A DNA stretch of 64,000 nt from an uncultured Gammaproteobacteria bacterium (GCA_958295835.1 OY282378.1:2001001-2065000); one strand, 5' to 3'; counted from the stretch's first letter, positions 7,581 to 17,943 are shown. A program made the numbers and translations. Notes: a model not told the origin generated them from the sequence alone.

Positions 7581-9254
7581 ATGGCCACACGCACTCGCAT
7601 CTCCAACCGCATCATCCGCGCTCCCCGCGGGAACAGGCTGAGCGCCCGGTCCTGGCTGACCGAGGCGCCGCTGCGCATGCTGATGAACAACCTCGACCCG
7701 GAGGTGGCGGAGCGCCCCGGCGACCTCGTGGTCTACGGCGGGATCGGGCGCGCTGCCCGCGACTGGGAATGCTTCGACCGCATCGTCGCGTGCCTGCGCG
7801 GGCTGGAGGAGGACGAGACCCTGCTCGTGCAGTCCGGCAAGCCGGTGGGAGTGTTCCACACCCACGCCGAGGCGCCCCGGGTGCTCATCGCGAACTCGAA
7901 CCTCGTGCCGCGCTGGGCGAGCTGGGAGCACTTCAACGCACTCGACCGCGCCGGCCTCATGATGTACGGGCAGATGACCGCGGGGTCCTGGATCTACATC
8001 GGCTCGCAAGGGATCGTGCAGGGGACTTACGAGACCTTCGTCGCGGCGGGCCGCAAGCACTACGGTGGGGACCTCTCCGGGCGCTGGATCCTGACTGCGG
8101 GCCTCGGCGGGATGGGGGGCGCGCAACCGCTGGCCGCGACCATGGCCGGCGCCTCGCTGCTCGCGGTGGAATGCGATCCCGGACGCATCCGAAAGCGGAT
8201 CGAGACCCGCTATCTCGACGAGACCGCGCGCGACCTCGACGATGCCCTGGCCCGCATCCGCGCCGCGTGCGAGGCGCGCAAACCCGTCTCGGTGGGGCTG
8301 CGCGGCAACGCGGCGGAGATCTATCCCGAGCTGGTCGCGCGCGGCGTGCGGCCCGATCTGGTTACCGACCAGACCTCCGCCCACGACCCGCTGAACGGCT
8401 ACCTGCCGGCCGGCTGGTCGCTGGAGCAGGCGGTGGAGCGCCGCGCGCGCGACCCGGCGGAGGTGGTCGATCAGGCCAAGGCGTCGATGGCGGTGCAGGT
8501 CCGGGCGATGCTGGCGTTCAAGGCCCGCGGCGTCCCGGTGGTGGACTACGGCAACAACATCCGCCAGATGGCGTTCGAAGCCGGCGTCGGGGATGCGTTC
8601 GACTATCCCGGGTTCGTGCCCGCCTACATCCGCGACCTCTTCTGCGTGGGCAAGGGGCCGTTCCGCTGGGCGGCCCTGTCCGGGGATCCGGAGGACGTCT
8701 TCCGTACCGACGAGAAGGTGAAGGCGCTGGTCCCCGACGACCCGCATCTTCACCGGTGGCTGGACATGGCGCGCGAGCGGATCGCGTTCCAGGGCCTGCC
8801 CTCGCGCATCTGCTGGCTCGGTCTCGGCGAGCGCGCGAAGGTCGGCCTCGCGTTCAACGAGATGGTGGCGAGCGGCGAGGTCGGCGCCCCGATCGTCATC
8901 GGGCGCGACCATCTGGACTCGGGGTCGGTGGCGAGCCCGAACCGGGAGACGGAAGGGATGCTGGACGGGTCCGACGCGGTGTCGGACTGGCCGTTGCTCA
9001 ACGCGCTGCTGAACTGCGCGAGCGGAGCGACGTGGGTGAGCATTCACCACGGGGGCGGGGTGGGGATGGGTTTCTCGCAGCACGCCGGGATGGTGATGGT
9101 CTGCGACGGCACCGAGGCGGCGGCCCAGCGCATCGAGCGGGTGCTCACCAACGACCCCGCCAGCGGGGTGATGCGCCACGCCGACGCCGGCTATCCCGCG
9201 GCCATCGAGTGCGCACGGGCGCACGGGCTGAAGCTGCCGATGGTGGGTGGTTGA
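7581..9254 (+). CDS. hutU: urocanate hydratase (urocanase)
   Basis: 557 aa, the family's usual length. It converts urocanate to imidazolone propionate in histidine breakdown, using a tightly bound NAD+ as electrophile. Canonical segments are intact: [20 protein letters not shown] start, [43 protein letters not shown], the NAD-binding [28 protein letters not shown] and the catalytic cysteine in [12 protein letters not shown] (Cys411 with this start). A ggagg sequence precedes the ATG. No hutH, hutI or hutG is nearby, so the substrate may come from a pathway encoded elsewhere or may be a urocanate analogue. Follows the Liv-type transporter. Confidence 0.93.
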   Translation: MATRTRISNRIIRAPRGNRLSARSWLTEAPLRMLMNNLDPEVAERPGDLVVYGGIGRAARDWECFDRIVACLRGLEEDETLLVQSGKPVGVFHTHAEAPRVLIANSNLVPRWASWEHFNALDRAGLMMYGQMTAGSWIYIGSQGIVQGTYETFVAAGRKHYGGDLSGRWILTAGLGGMGGAQPLAATMAGASLLAVECDPGRIRKRIETRYLDETARDLDDALARIRAACEARKPVSVGLRGNAAEIYPELVARGVRPDLVTDQTSAHDPLNGYLPAGWSLEQAVERRARDPAEVVDQAKASMAVQVRAMLAFKARGVPVVDYGNNIRQMAFEAGVGDAFDYPGFVPAYIRDLFCVGKGPFRWAALSGDPEDVFRTDEKVKALVPDDPHLHRWLDMARERIAFQGLPSRICWLGLGERAKVGLAFNEMVASGEVGAPIVIGRDHLDSGSVASPNRETEGMLDGSDAVSDWPLLNALLNCASGATWVSIHHGGGVGMGFSQHAGMVMVCDGTEAAAQRIERVLTNDPASGVMRHADAGYPAAIECARAHGLKLPMVGG

Positions 9255-9650
9255 AGACGATAACCCGGTTGTTGCATGAATGACGGTCTGAAGAAGACCA
9301 TCAGCGCGTGTGGATCAACCTCACCGACAGTGAATTTAACCTGCATGGAGCGACTTGAGGCACCGTCCCCAACGGCGATCCGATTCGTCGCCCGGATGGT
9401 GGAGTCCCTCGTCCTCTCCGCCGACGGTCACGGCCAGGGAATCGGAGATCCGGATGACCGGAACCCCGGGTTGGATCGAGTACTTCACGACCCGCCGATA
9501 CGGCGAGTCGTGGATTGGTGGCGGAGTATCGGCGTGGTACGGTCGGGTCGTCCGGTTCGGCGGAGCAACGGGCACCGGGGCGCTCCCTCGGGCCGCACGC
9601 CCGGAAGCTCGCGCGGGCGGCCCGGTTCATCTCACCTGGAGGACCGAAAC
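9255..9650. other. intergenic region upstream of the alpha/beta hydrolase
   Basis: About 395 bp. The frame of the downstream gene is open through it but the encoded residues look non-coding and a strong Shine-Dalgarno (ctggagga) sits directly before the ATG at 9651. No terminator, promoter or repeat was recognised. Confidence 0.5.
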
Positions 9651-11495
9651 ATGATCTCCGTCGTCTCCGAAATCAGGAAGCTCCTCGCCGCGGCGGCGCT
9701 CGCTGTTCCGAGCGCCTTCGGCGCCGTCGAAGCGGCGGCGCCGCTCGAGACGTTCCCGCCGAGCGCGGCCTATGGCGATTACGCCGTCGGCGCGACGATC
9801 GGCTTCGCCGTGGACAACCGGCAGCGCTTCGACCCCTGGAACACCGCCTATGCCAGCGACGCCTACCGCGCCATGCTGCGCAAGGTGGAAGCCTCGGGCC
9901 AGCCGCGCACGGTGGTCTTCCACTTGTGGTATCCGGCCGAGGCGGACCGTTCGGGCAGCCGGCTGGCCGGGCCGCGCTCGCCCTGGCCCGCCGTCTCCGG
10001 CGAACGCGCGAAGATGGACGACTTTTTCTTCAACGACGAACAGTTCGCGGTCCCGGTGCTGCGCTCCTCGGTGTTGTTCCCGGACACCCACGAGCGGCTG
10101 CATTTCAAAGGCGGGGGCACCCTCGCCGAGTTGTCCGGCGGCGCCGGACAGGAGGCGTTCGAAACCATCGGAAAGCGCTATTTCGCCGCGCCTCGCGGCG
10201 CGTATCTCGACGCGCCGCCCGCGTCGGCGCCGCCCTCGACGTCAGCGCCGCCTTCGGCGGCGGGCGGATTCCCCGTCGTCATCCTGTCCCACGGGCTCGG
10301 CGGCAACTACAGCCTGTGGAGCTATCTCGGCGAGTTCCTGGCCTCGCATGGCTACGTCGTCGCCGCGCCGAGCTTCATCTCCGACAGCGGGGTTCCGCTC
10401 GTATTCCACGATCCCGATTCCGTGTTCGCCCGCGCGGTCCCGGCCGGCGAAGTGCGGGAGGCATACGGGCTGATCATGGGGGAGCAGAAGGTCATTCCGA
10501 ACTTCTTCCGCTTCATGTTCGGCGCCGCGTCCCCCGGCGCCTTCAATCCGGCGCAGGCGAAAGCCGTTCCGGGCGGCGTGCAGCGCGCCACCACGATGAT
10601 GCAGAACCTGTTTCGCCAGCGCGTGGCCGACGTGGGGCTGCTGATCCATACGGTGAAGCTGCTGGGCGCGGCTGAAGCCGACTGCGCGGCAGGGCTGAAC
10701 TCGATGGGCGCGACCTCGGCCGCGCGCGAGCTGTGCGGCCTGCTTGCCGGGCGGGTCGGCGATACCGTCGGGCTTGCCGGCCATTCCCTCGGCTCGATGA
10801 CTTCCCAGATGGGGGTGAACCACATCCCCGGCGTCGCCGTGGCCCTCGGTTTCAACAACGGCCCGCCCTTCACCTGGACGCCGGAAGAGTTCTTCGGTGG
10901 CGGACGGACCCCGGACGGGCTGCCCGCGGGCAGCCGCAAGCCGGTGGTGCAGATGGTCGGCGACGAAGACGATTTCGTGCAGGGGGTGTTCGTCGGTCTG
11001 TTCCGGAACGCCCTCACCGCCGCCGGCGGGGACCCGGAAGCCGCGTTTCCCCTCGCCCCCGAGCTTGCCGCGCCGGAGCGTCAAGCCAACCCGCAACCGG
11101 TCGCCCTCAGCGCTTATCTGAGACAGACCTCCGACCGCGCTCTGGTGATCGTCCGGGACGTCGATCACGGCTTGCTGGTGGACAACTTCGGGCGGATGTT
11201 CCCCTGGCCGGAGTTCGAGAATGGCGCCCTGCCCTTCGGCCTGTCGCCCTCGGGTCGGCGCAAGGCGGTGGGCGAGGAGATCCGGGATCGGGACTTTTCC
11301 GGCGCGCCTTACGACCAGCTCGACTGGACCGAGGTGGGCGATGCCGGCGCGGCGTACATGCCACATCTCATCCGCGACTGGTACGCGCGGGCCGTTTTCG
11401 ACCACTATCTCAAAGGTGACGGGGAAGCGCGCGGGCGGTTGCAGGATCCCGATCCGTTCGGAGACCTGACGTCCGTGCGCCGGGAGATGAGATAG
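9651..11495 (+). CDS. secreted alpha/beta hydrolase (platelet-activating-factor acetylhydrolase-like)
   Basis: 614 aa. A signal peptide (AAAALAVPSAFGAVEAAA) indicates export. The core shows the oxyanion motif SHGLGGN, the nucleophile elbow GHSLG (Ser379), an acidic turn GDEDD near residue 440 and a late histidine in DVDHGLL (His506), a plausible Ser-Asp-His triad. The HLWYPAE segment near residue 87 is typical of PAF-AH/dienelactone hydrolase-type proteins that cleave esters or amides. A Pro/Ala-rich linker (PPASAPPSTSAPPSA) precedes the core. It stands between the two urocanase genes on the same strand; whether it releases a substrate for them is inference. The substrate is unknown. Confidence 0.8.
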   Translation: MISVVSEIRKLLAAAALAVPSAFGAVEAAAPLETFPPSAAYGDYAVGATIGFAVDNRQRFDPWNTAYASDAYRAMLRKVEASGQPRTVVFHLWYPAEADRSGSRLAGPRSPWPAVSGERAKMDDFFFNDEQFAVPVLRSSVLFPDTHERLHFKGGGTLAELSGGAGQEAFETIGKRYFAAPRGAYLDAPPASAPPSTSAPPSAAGGFPVVILSHGLGGNYSLWSYLGEFLASHGYVVAAPSFISDSGVPLVFHDPDSVFARAVPAGEVREAYGLIMGEQKVIPNFFRFMFGAASPGAFNPAQAKAVPGGVQRATTMMQNLFRQRVADVGLLIHTVKLLGAAEADCAAGLNSMGATSAARELCGLLAGRVGDTVGLAGHSLGSMTSQMGVNHIPGVAVALGFNNGPPFTWTPEEFFGGGRTPDGLPAGSRKPVVQMVGDEDDFVQGVFVGLFRNALTAAGGDPEAAFPLAPELAAPERQANPQPVALSAYLRQTSDRALVIVRDVDHGLLVDNFGRMFPWPEFENGALPFGLSPSGRRKAVGEEIRDRDFSGAPYDQLDWTEVGDAGAAYMPHLIRDWYARAVFDHYLKGDGEARGRLQDPDPFGDLTSVRREMR

Positions 11496-11597
11496 CCGTG
11501 GCCGTTCCGGCGGCATTGCGGCCGAAGCTTCGGCGCAGTGCGTTCCGCGACGGCAATCGATCGTGACGGCGGCCGGGGGCGACGGGAGAAATCCAGG

Positions 11598-13301
11598 GTG
11601 GGGGCTCGAGTTTTTTCTCAGGTGAAGGCGCAACGCGGCGATGAGCTGCGTTGCAAGGGCTGGAAGCAGGAAACGCTTCTGCGCATGCTCGAAAACAACC
11701 TGGAGAACGCCCAGGACCCTTCCCGGCTCATCGTGTACGGCGGGATTGCGAAGGCGGCGCGCAACTGGGAGAGCTACCACGCCATCGTCGATGCCCTGAA
11801 GGCGTTGGAGAACGACGAAACGCTGGTGGTGCAGGCGGGGATGCCGGTGGCGGTGTTCAGGACCGGTCGGCTTGCCCCCCGCGTGGTCATGGGCCTGTCC
11901 AACGTGATCGACGCCACCTGGCCGAAGTTCTACGAGCTGATGGACAGGAACCTCACGACGTTCTCCTCCTACACCGCCGGCCCCTGGGAGTACATCGGCA
12001 GCCAGGGGATCGTCGAAGGGACGTTCGAAACCCTCGCCTGTATCGCCGAGGAAAAATTCGACGGCGATCTGCGGGGCCGGATCTTCTTCACGGCCGGCCT
12101 GGGCGGCATGGGGCGCTCCCAGCCGAAATCCATGACCATGCACGGCGGCGTCTCCGTCATCGTCGAGGCGCGCAGGAGCATCGTCGACGATCGCCTGAAG
12201 CTCGGCTGGGCCGATGTCGAAGCCGGCAACCTGGACGAGGCCGTCGCGTTGGCGGGTGAGGCCTGCAAGGCCGGGAAGTCGCTGTCGATCGTGATCTGCG
12301 GCAACATGGTCGACGTTTGCGAGGAAGCGCTGGAGAAAGGATGGATCCCGGACATCGTGACGGAGATGTGCCCGTTCCACGATCCCTTCGCGGTGATCCC
12401 GTCCGGGTATTCACCCGAAGAAGCGGACTCCTTGCGCAAACGCTCGATGGATGGATATCTGGCTGAATCCCGCAAGACCATCCTGCGCATGGTCAGAGCG
12501 ATGAACCGCTTTCTCGACGCCGGAGCGGAAGTGTTCGAGTACGGCACCTTCGTGCGCAAGGAGGCGGTGGACGCGGGCATGTCGAGGGACGAGGCGTTCC
12601 GCTATCCCGGGTTCGTGGCGCGGTACTGGCGGCCGAGGCTGTTCGAGCTGGGCCGCGGCCCGTTCCGATGGACCTGCGTTTCCGGGGACGAGGCGGATCG
12701 GGATCGCCTGGACGACCTCGCACTGGAGCTGTTCCCGGACTGCGCGATCACCCAACGCTGGATCCCGCTGGCGCGGGAGCACCTTCCGATCGAGGGCCTG
12801 CCGGCCCGCGTATGCTTCCTCGGCTTCGGCCAGCGCCGGGCGTTCGGCCTCGCCGTGAACGAACTTGTCCGCAACGGAGAAGTGAAGGGTCCCGTCGCTT
12901 TCTCCCGGGACAACCTCGACAGCGGCTCCATCGCCAACCCGGTCATGGAGACCGAGGACATGAAGGACGGCTCGGATGCGATCGCGGACTGGCCGTTCAT
13001 CAACGCCCTGCTGAACGCCGCGGCCATGGCCGACCTCGTGTCCATCCAGTCCAACGGCACCATGGGGGTGTCGCATCACACCGGATGCACGATCATCGCG
13101 GACGGCACGGAGGAGGCGGCGTTGCGACTGGACGCCTCGCTGACCACCGACGTGGGGATCGGCATCGTCCGTTACGCCCAGTCGGGGTACGAGACCGCCC
13201 GGGCGGTGGCGGAGGGGCGAGGGGGATTGACCTCGGACCGCATCAAGGTGCCGCTCTGGTGGTCGCCGAACGCAACGTTCGGGCCTGGAACCGATGGATA
13301 G
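11598..13301 (+). CDS. divergent urocanase-family protein (urocanate hydratase paralog)
   Basis: About 567 aa from a GTG at 11598 with ggagaa upstream; GTG at 11622 or 11538 are alternatives. It aligns along its whole length with HutU at 7581: [44 protein letters not shown] and the cysteine motif GLPARVCFLGFG (Cys406). Substrate-side and NAD-side segments differ: GGMGRSQPKSMTMHGG instead of [15 protein letters not shown], and CPFHDPFAVIP where the canonical enzyme has [11 protein letters not shown]. Urocanase homologs that hydrate modified urocanates (thio- or methyl-substituted) are known from the literature, so altered specificity is likely, but the substrate is not determinable here. Confidence 0.82.
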   Translation: MGARVFSQVKAQRGDELRCKGWKQETLLRMLENNLENAQDPSRLIVYGGIAKAARNWESYHAIVDALKALENDETLVVQAGMPVAVFRTGRLAPRVVMGLSNVIDATWPKFYELMDRNLTTFSSYTAGPWEYIGSQGIVEGTFETLACIAEEKFDGDLRGRIFFTAGLGGMGRSQPKSMTMHGGVSVIVEARRSIVDDRLKLGWADVEAGNLDEAVALAGEACKAGKSLSIVICGNMVDVCEEALEKGWIPDIVTEMCPFHDPFAVIPSGYSPEEADSLRKRSMDGYLAESRKTILRMVRAMNRFLDAGAEVFEYGTFVRKEAVDAGMSRDEAFRYPGFVARYWRPRLFELGRGPFRWTCVSGDEADRDRLDDLALELFPDCAITQRWIPLAREHLPIEGLPARVCFLGFGQRRAFGLAVNELVRNGEVKGPVAFSRDNLDSGSIANPVMETEDMKDGSDAIADWPFINALLNAAAMADLVSIQSNGTMGVSHHTGCTIIADGTEEAALRLDASLTTDVGIGIVRYAQSGYETARAVAEGRGGLTSDRIKVPLWWSPNATFGPGTDG

Positions 13302-13438
13302 GCCGGCCTTGACGGCGAAATCCATCCTCTCCGTTCCCGAACGTGATGCCTGTCGCGCCCCGGTGGCCGCCCTTGCGACCCATGGGACGCCGCTGCCGTG
13401 TGGCGCCGGTCAGCTTTTCCTGCATGGCGCCGAAGCGA

Positions 13439-14848
13439 TCAACCCGACCAGAACCCTTCCCGGCGCAGCTCGCCCATGGTCTCGGTGATGCTCTCGCGCA
13501 GCACGCCGGTCAGCTCGTCGACCTGCCTCCGGGTCATCGTGAGCGGTGGCGACAGCACGTTGAGATGCGCGATGGGGCGGACGATGACCCCGCGCTCCTG
13601 GGCGTGCTTCGCAATGCGCTTGCCGACCTCCGCTTCGCTCGGGAGCAGCGCCCTGGTCTCCCGGTCGGCCACGTTCTCCACGCACATCATGAAGCACTTG
13701 CCACGGACATCGCCGACGATGGGCAGATCCTTCAGGGTGGCGAGCTGCTCCTCCAGATAGGGACCGACCTCGAGCACGTTCCCGCATACGTCGTCGCGCT
13801 CCATGATCTCGATGTTCTTGAGCCCCGCCGCGCAGCACACCGGGTGGCCGGAGTAGGTGAATCCGTGGGTGAACAGCGCCCCTTCCGCCTGCGGCACGCT
13901 GATGACGTCATACATGGCGTCGGAGAGGATGGTCGCCGACAGCGGCAGGTAGCCGGAGCTGATGCCCTTGGCGCAGGTGATGACGTCGGGCACGAGGTCG
14001 AAGACGGATTCGGAGGCGAAGAAATGTCCGAGGCGTCCGAACCCGGTGACCACCTCGTCGGAGACGTAGAGCACCTCGTAGCACTCGCACACCTCCTTGG
14101 TGCGCCGGTGATAACCGGGCGGCGGCACGACCACCCCGCCCGCGCCCATGATCGGCTCGGCGATGAAGGCGGCGACGTTCTCGGGGCCGAGCTCGAGGAT
14201 CGCGTTCTCCAGATCGGCGACCTTCTCGTCGCAGAACGCCTCCATCGACATGCCGTCCGGGCGGCGGTAGGGGTTGGGGTTGGGGATGTGGTGGACGAGG
14301 CCGGGCGCGAGGTCGAAGCCCTGGTGGTCGAAAGCCACGCCGGTCATGGACATCGCGAGATAGGTGCTGCCGTGGTATCCGTCGGTGCGCGCGATGATCT
14401 TCTTCTTCGTCTTCCTGCCCAGGCGGTTGAAGTAGAAATGGATGATCCGGATCGCGGTGTCGTTCGCCATCGAGCCGCCGGTGCCGAAGAACACGTGGTT
14501 GAGCGGGCCGGGGGTGAGGGTGGCGAGCTTCGCGGCCAGCTCCGCCGCGGGCGGGGTGGTGATGTGGCCGAAGGACGAGTAATAGGTCATGCGGCGCGCC
14601 TGGTCCGCGATCGCCTGCGCCATCTCGTCGTTGCCGTAGCCGATGTTGACGCACCACAGGCCGCCGATGCCGTCGAGGTAGCGGTTGCCCTCGGAGTCGT
14701 AGACGTAGCAGCCTTCCGACTCCGCCACCACCAGCGACCCTTCCTCCCTGAAGGTCGAGAAATCCGTCCACGGATGGATGTTATGGTCGCGGTCCTTGCT
14801 CCGCAGATCTGTCGTATCGTATTGAAAATTCGTTAGATTCGTCGCCAT
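13439..14848 (-). CDS. class III pyridoxal-phosphate aminotransferase (omega-transaminase type)
   Basis: 469 aa. The fold-type I core is clear: GTGGSMANDTAIRI for phosphate binding, YHGSTY, the aspartate in VSDEVVTGFGR, and the PLP lysine in TCAKGISSG (Lys294). It would move an amino group between a primary amine or amino acid and an oxo-acid such as pyruvate. It resembles the aspartate aminotransferase family/omega-amino acid:pyruvate group; exact donor unknown. It is convergent with the second urocanase gene and lies 82 bp upstream-strand of RidA, which commonly protects PLP enzymes from reactive enamines, making co-expression sensible. Confidence 0.88.
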   Translation of the reverse strand: MATNLTNFQYDTTDLRSKDRDHNIHPWTDFSTFREEGSLVVAESEGCYVYDSEGNRYLDGIGGLWCVNIGYGNDEMAQAIADQARRMTYYSSFGHITTPPAAELAAKLATLTPGPLNHVFFGTGGSMANDTAIRIIHFYFNRLGRKTKKKIIARTDGYHGSTYLAMSMTGVAFDHQGFDLAPGLVHHIPNPNPYRRPDGMSMEAFCDEKVADLENAILELGPENVAAFIAEPIMGAGGVVVPPPGYHRRTKEVCECYEVLYVSDEVVTGFGRLGHFFASESVFDLVPDVITCAKGISSGYLPLSATILSDAMYDVISVPQAEGALFTHGFTYSGHPVCCAAGLKNIEIMERDDVCGNVLEVGPYLEEQLATLKDLPIVGDVRGKCFMMCVENVADRETRALLPSEAEVGKRIAKHAQERGVIVRPIAHLNVLSPPLTMTRRQVDELTGVLRESITETMGELRREGFWSG

Positions 14849-14930
14849 TCCCTGTCCCTTCCCGATGGTTTGCGTTCCGGCGCCGCCATGTCACCGTACC
14901 CGCAGCCGTTGCGGCGGCAGGAGCGCGGGC

Positions 14931-15314
14931 TCAGACGCGCTTGACCAGGACTCCCTCCATCTCGACCCTGGCCCCCTTGGGCAGCGATGCGACCCCCACT
15001 ACGGCCCGGGCCGGACAGGGCTCGTCGAAGTACTCGGCCATGACTTCGTTGACGAGGGGGAAGTCCGCGAGATCGGTCAGGTAGACGTTGAGCTTCACGA
15101 CGTCGCTGAAATCACCGCCGGCGGCATTGGCGACGGCGCGCAGGTTGCGGAAGACCTGGTGGATCTGCTCGCGGATCCCGGAAACGAGCTCCATCGAAGC
15201 CGGGTCGAGGGGGATCTGGCCGGAGAGGTAGACGGTGTCGCCGGCGCGGATCGCCTGGGAGTAGGTACCGAGGGCGTTCGGCGCGGATGGTGTGGCGATC
15301 GCCTGCCTGGTCAT
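14931..15314 (-). CDS. ridA: RidA family reactive-intermediate deaminase
   Basis: 127 aa. It starts [20 protein letters not shown] and includes [14 protein letters not shown], the conserved arginine in [12 protein letters not shown] and the terminal glutamate in VEMEGVLV that activate water for hydrolysis of 2-aminoacrylate-type enamines/imines in RidA. It sits directly downstream of spoT on the same strand, an arrangement seen in other gammaproteobacteria, and next to the aminotransferase gene. Length is standard. Confidence 0.92.
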   Translation of the reverse strand: MTRQAIATPSAPNALGTYSQAIRAGDTVYLSGQIPLDPASMELVSGIREQIHQVFRNLRAVANAAGGDFSDVVKLNVYLTDLADFPLVNEVMAEYFDEPCPARAVVGVASLPKGARVEMEGVLVKRV

Positions 15315-15408
15315 TCGTCGTTCCTCCCTGTCGGACTACGCTGCGCCGGCCGGTCCCGGACGCCGCAATCGCCGCCCGCTCATTCGCCGCTTCCCCGAGG
15401 GCGCGGAG

Positions 15409-17532
15409 TCAGTGGCCGGTGCGCGCGATACGGGACACCTCGCCGATCCCGCGTATGCGCCGCATGATACGCGCAAGATGCGTGCGATCGTGTACTCCGA
15501 TCACGAAGTTCAGCGCGGCGTCGAGGCCGTCCCGGCTCTCGATGTTCACGTTCTCGATGTTGGCGCCCATGTCCGCGATCGCCGCTGCGACCGTCGCGAG
15601 AACTCCCTTGCGATTGGCCATGTCGACGCGGATTTCGACCGGGAACTCGCCGTCGACGCCGGGCTCCCAGGCGACGTCCACCCACCGCTCGGGGCGGTCG
15701 GAGAATTCAGTGAGGTTCCGGCAGTCGGTGGTGTGGATGACGATCCCGCGGCCCGTGCTCACGAATCCCATCACCGAATCGCCGGGGATGGGATGGCAAC
15801 ACTTGCCGAAGTCGACGATTGTGCCCTCGGAGCCGCGTATGTAGAGCGGAGGAACCGCGCCCGGGCCCGGTGCGTCGTCCGACGAAGGCTCCTCGCCACC
15901 CCTCGCCAGCCGCTTCGCGATCATTGCTGCGAGCCGCCTGCCGATGCCGATCTCCTCGCACAGCGCTTCGATCGACTCGAGCTTCAATTCCTCGAGGAGC
16001 GTATCCATGACCTCGGCCGGTACGTCGTCGATCCCGATCGATTCGACTGCGAGGGCTCGGCCGAGCAGCATCTCCCCGAGCTCCACGGCTTCTTCGGTGC
16101 GCAGGTTCTTCAGGTGGTTGCGGATCGCGGTGCGGGCCTTTCCGGAGACGACGAAGTCGAGCCAGGCCGCGTTCGGCCGGCCCCACGGCATGGTGACGAT
16201 CTCGACGGTCTGGCCGCTCGCAAGCTGCATGCGCAGCGGCGCGTAGCGTCCATCCACCTTGGCCGCGACGCACTGGTTGCCGACGTCGGTATGCACCGCG
16301 TAGGCGAGATCGATCGGCGTCGCGCCCCGGGGCAGCGCCATGATGTCCCCGGCCGGGGTGAACACGTAGGTCTCTTTCGGGAAGAGATCCACCTTCACGC
16401 TCTCGAGAAACTCGACGGAGTCGCCGGCGTGGGTCTGTATCTCCAGCAGATCGCGCACCCATTCCCGGACCCTGAGCTGGGCGGTGTTGGTTCCCGGCTG
16501 GCCGATCTTGTACATCCAGTGCGCCGCGACCCCCGACTCCGCGACCTGGTCCATCTCCTCGGTACGGATCTGGACCTCGATGGGGGTCCCGAACGGCCCG
16601 AACAACGTCGTGTGCAGCGACTGGTAGCCGTTCGCCTTGGGAATCGCGATGTAGTCCTTGAACCGCTCGGGCACCGGCTTGTACAGGCTGTGCACCATCC
16701 CCAGCACGCGATAGCAGTCATCGGGCCGCTCGACGACGATCCGGAACCCGTAGACGTCGAGCACCTCCTTGAACGAGACCTGCCTGGTGCGCATCTTTCG
16801 ATACAGGCTGTAGAGATGCTTCGTTCGCCCTTCGACGCGGGACTTGACTCCTTCCTGGCGCAGGCGGCGCTTCATTGCCGTCTCGATCTTGCGCACGACC
16901 CGCTTGCGGTGCCCGCGGATCTTCTTGATCCGTGACTCCAGCACACGGTGGCGCCGCGGGTAGAGGGCGCGGAAGCCGAGATCCTCGAGCTCGATCCGGA
17001 TGCTTCGAAGCCCGAGGCGATCGGAGATGGGAGCGTAGATCTCGAGCGTCTCGCGGGAGATACGCCGGCGCTTGTCGAGCGGCAGCGCATCGAGGGTGCG
17101 CATGTTGTGCAGCCGGTCCGCCAGCTTGATGAGCATGACCCGCAGATCGCGGGCCATCGCCATGAGCATCTTCCGGAAGTTCTCGGCCTGCGCCTCCGCC
17201 CGGCTCTCGAGCGAGAGATGGGTCAGCTTGCTGACTCCGTCGACGAGGTCCGCGACCGTGTCGCCGAAGTTGGTTGCGATCTGGGGCTTGGCGGTCGGTG
17301 TATCTTCGATGACGTCATGCAGGAGTGCGGCGATGATCGTCTCGTGATCGAGACGCATCTCCGCAAGGATCCGGGCGACCTGCACGGGATGGTGGATGTA
17401 TGGCTCGCCCGATGCGCGGCGTTGCTCGCCGTGGGCATCGGCGCCGAACAGGAATGCGCGATGGATCGTGTCGATCTCGGCCGGTTCGAGGTACGTGCCG
17501 GCAAGACGGCGGAGATCGCTGATGCGGAACAC
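15409..17532 (-). CDS. spoT: bifunctional (p)ppGpp synthetase/hydrolase SpoT
   Basis: 707 aa. The N-terminal HD hydrolase domain shows YIHHPVQVARI and ALLHDVIEDT; the synthetase domain has the RFKDYIAIPKANGYQSLHT segment, whose RFKD form marks bifunctional Rel/SpoT enzymes rather than RelA (EFDD). A TGS domain (YVFTPAGDIMALPRGATPID) and a C-terminal ACT domain follow. It sets the level of the stringent-response alarmone. Gene order gmk-rpoZ-spoT is as in Escherichia coli. The start at 17532 gives MFRISDLRRLAGTYLEP, normal for the family. Confidence 0.95.
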   Translation of the reverse strand: MFRISDLRRLAGTYLEPAEIDTIHRAFLFGADAHGEQRRASGEPYIHHPVQVARILAEMRLDHETIIAALLHDVIEDTPTAKPQIATNFGDTVADLVDGVSKLTHLSLESRAEAQAENFRKMLMAMARDLRVMLIKLADRLHNMRTLDALPLDKRRRISRETLEIYAPISDRLGLRSIRIELEDLGFRALYPRRHRVLESRIKKIRGHRKRVVRKIETAMKRRLRQEGVKSRVEGRTKHLYSLYRKMRTRQVSFKEVLDVYGFRIVVERPDDCYRVLGMVHSLYKPVPERFKDYIAIPKANGYQSLHTTLFGPFGTPIEVQIRTEEMDQVAESGVAAHWMYKIGQPGTNTAQLRVREWVRDLLEIQTHAGDSVEFLESVKVDLFPKETYVFTPAGDIMALPRGATPIDLAYAVHTDVGNQCVAAKVDGRYAPLRMQLASGQTVEIVTMPWGRPNAAWLDFVVSGKARTAIRNHLKNLRTEEAVELGEMLLGRALAVESIGIDDVPAEVMDTLLEELKLESIEALCEEIGIGRRLAAMIAKRLARGGEEPSSDDAPGPGAVPPLYIRGSEGTIVDFGKCCHPIPGDSVMGFVSTGRGIVIHTTDCRNLTEFSDRPERWVDVAWEPGVDGEFPVEIRVDMANRKGVLATVAAAIADMGANIENVNIESRDGLDAALNFVIGVHDRTHLARIMRRIRGIGEVSRIARTGH

Positions 17533-17685
17533 GGGCGTCTCTTCAATCCGCCCGCGTCCGCATCGCCGACCGGGTGAGGCGCACGCCGAGCCCGCGGCGG
17601 CGTGCGGCCACGATCCACGGGTCTCGGTGTCGTGTCTTCGTGCGATGCGAGGAGCCGGCGAAGCGCGGGGACGACGGCCGCATCG

Positions 17686-17943
17686 TCAGATGCCGCCGAG
17701 GGGGAAGACCTCCTGCGCCTCTTCTTCGGCGAGCACGGCTCTCGGCGTCTCATCGAGAATGGTCTTGTCCACCTTGCCCTCGGCGATCTCGCGCAGCGCG
17801 ATCACCGTGGGCTTGTCCTTCGCCTGATGGATGAGCAGCGGCGAGCCGTGGGCGATCTGGCGCGCGCGCCTGGTCGCGACGAGCACCAGCTCGAATCGAT
17901 TGGGGATCTTCTCGATGCAGTCTTCGACCGTAATCCTGGCCAT
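17686..17943 (-). CDS. rpoZ: RNA polymerase omega subunit
   Basis: 85 aa from the ATG at 17943 ([20 protein letters not shown]). The core [16 protein letters not shown] and [16 protein letters not shown] are the conserved omega residues that clasp the beta-prime C-terminus and take part in ppGpp binding. An in-frame start 36 codons upstream would add an unrelated leader. It lies between gmk and spoT on the same strand. Confidence 0.95.
   Translation of the reverse strand: MARITVEDCIEKIPNRFELVLVATRRARQIAHGSPLLIHQAKDKPTVIALREIAEGKVDKTILDETPRAVLAEEEAQEVFPLGGI

Noticed and set aside
6651..9224. Long minus-strand open frame opposite livF and hutU
   Set aside because: Antisense shadow of GC-rich codon bias: His/Arg/Gly/Pro-rich, no domains, opposite confidently identified genes.
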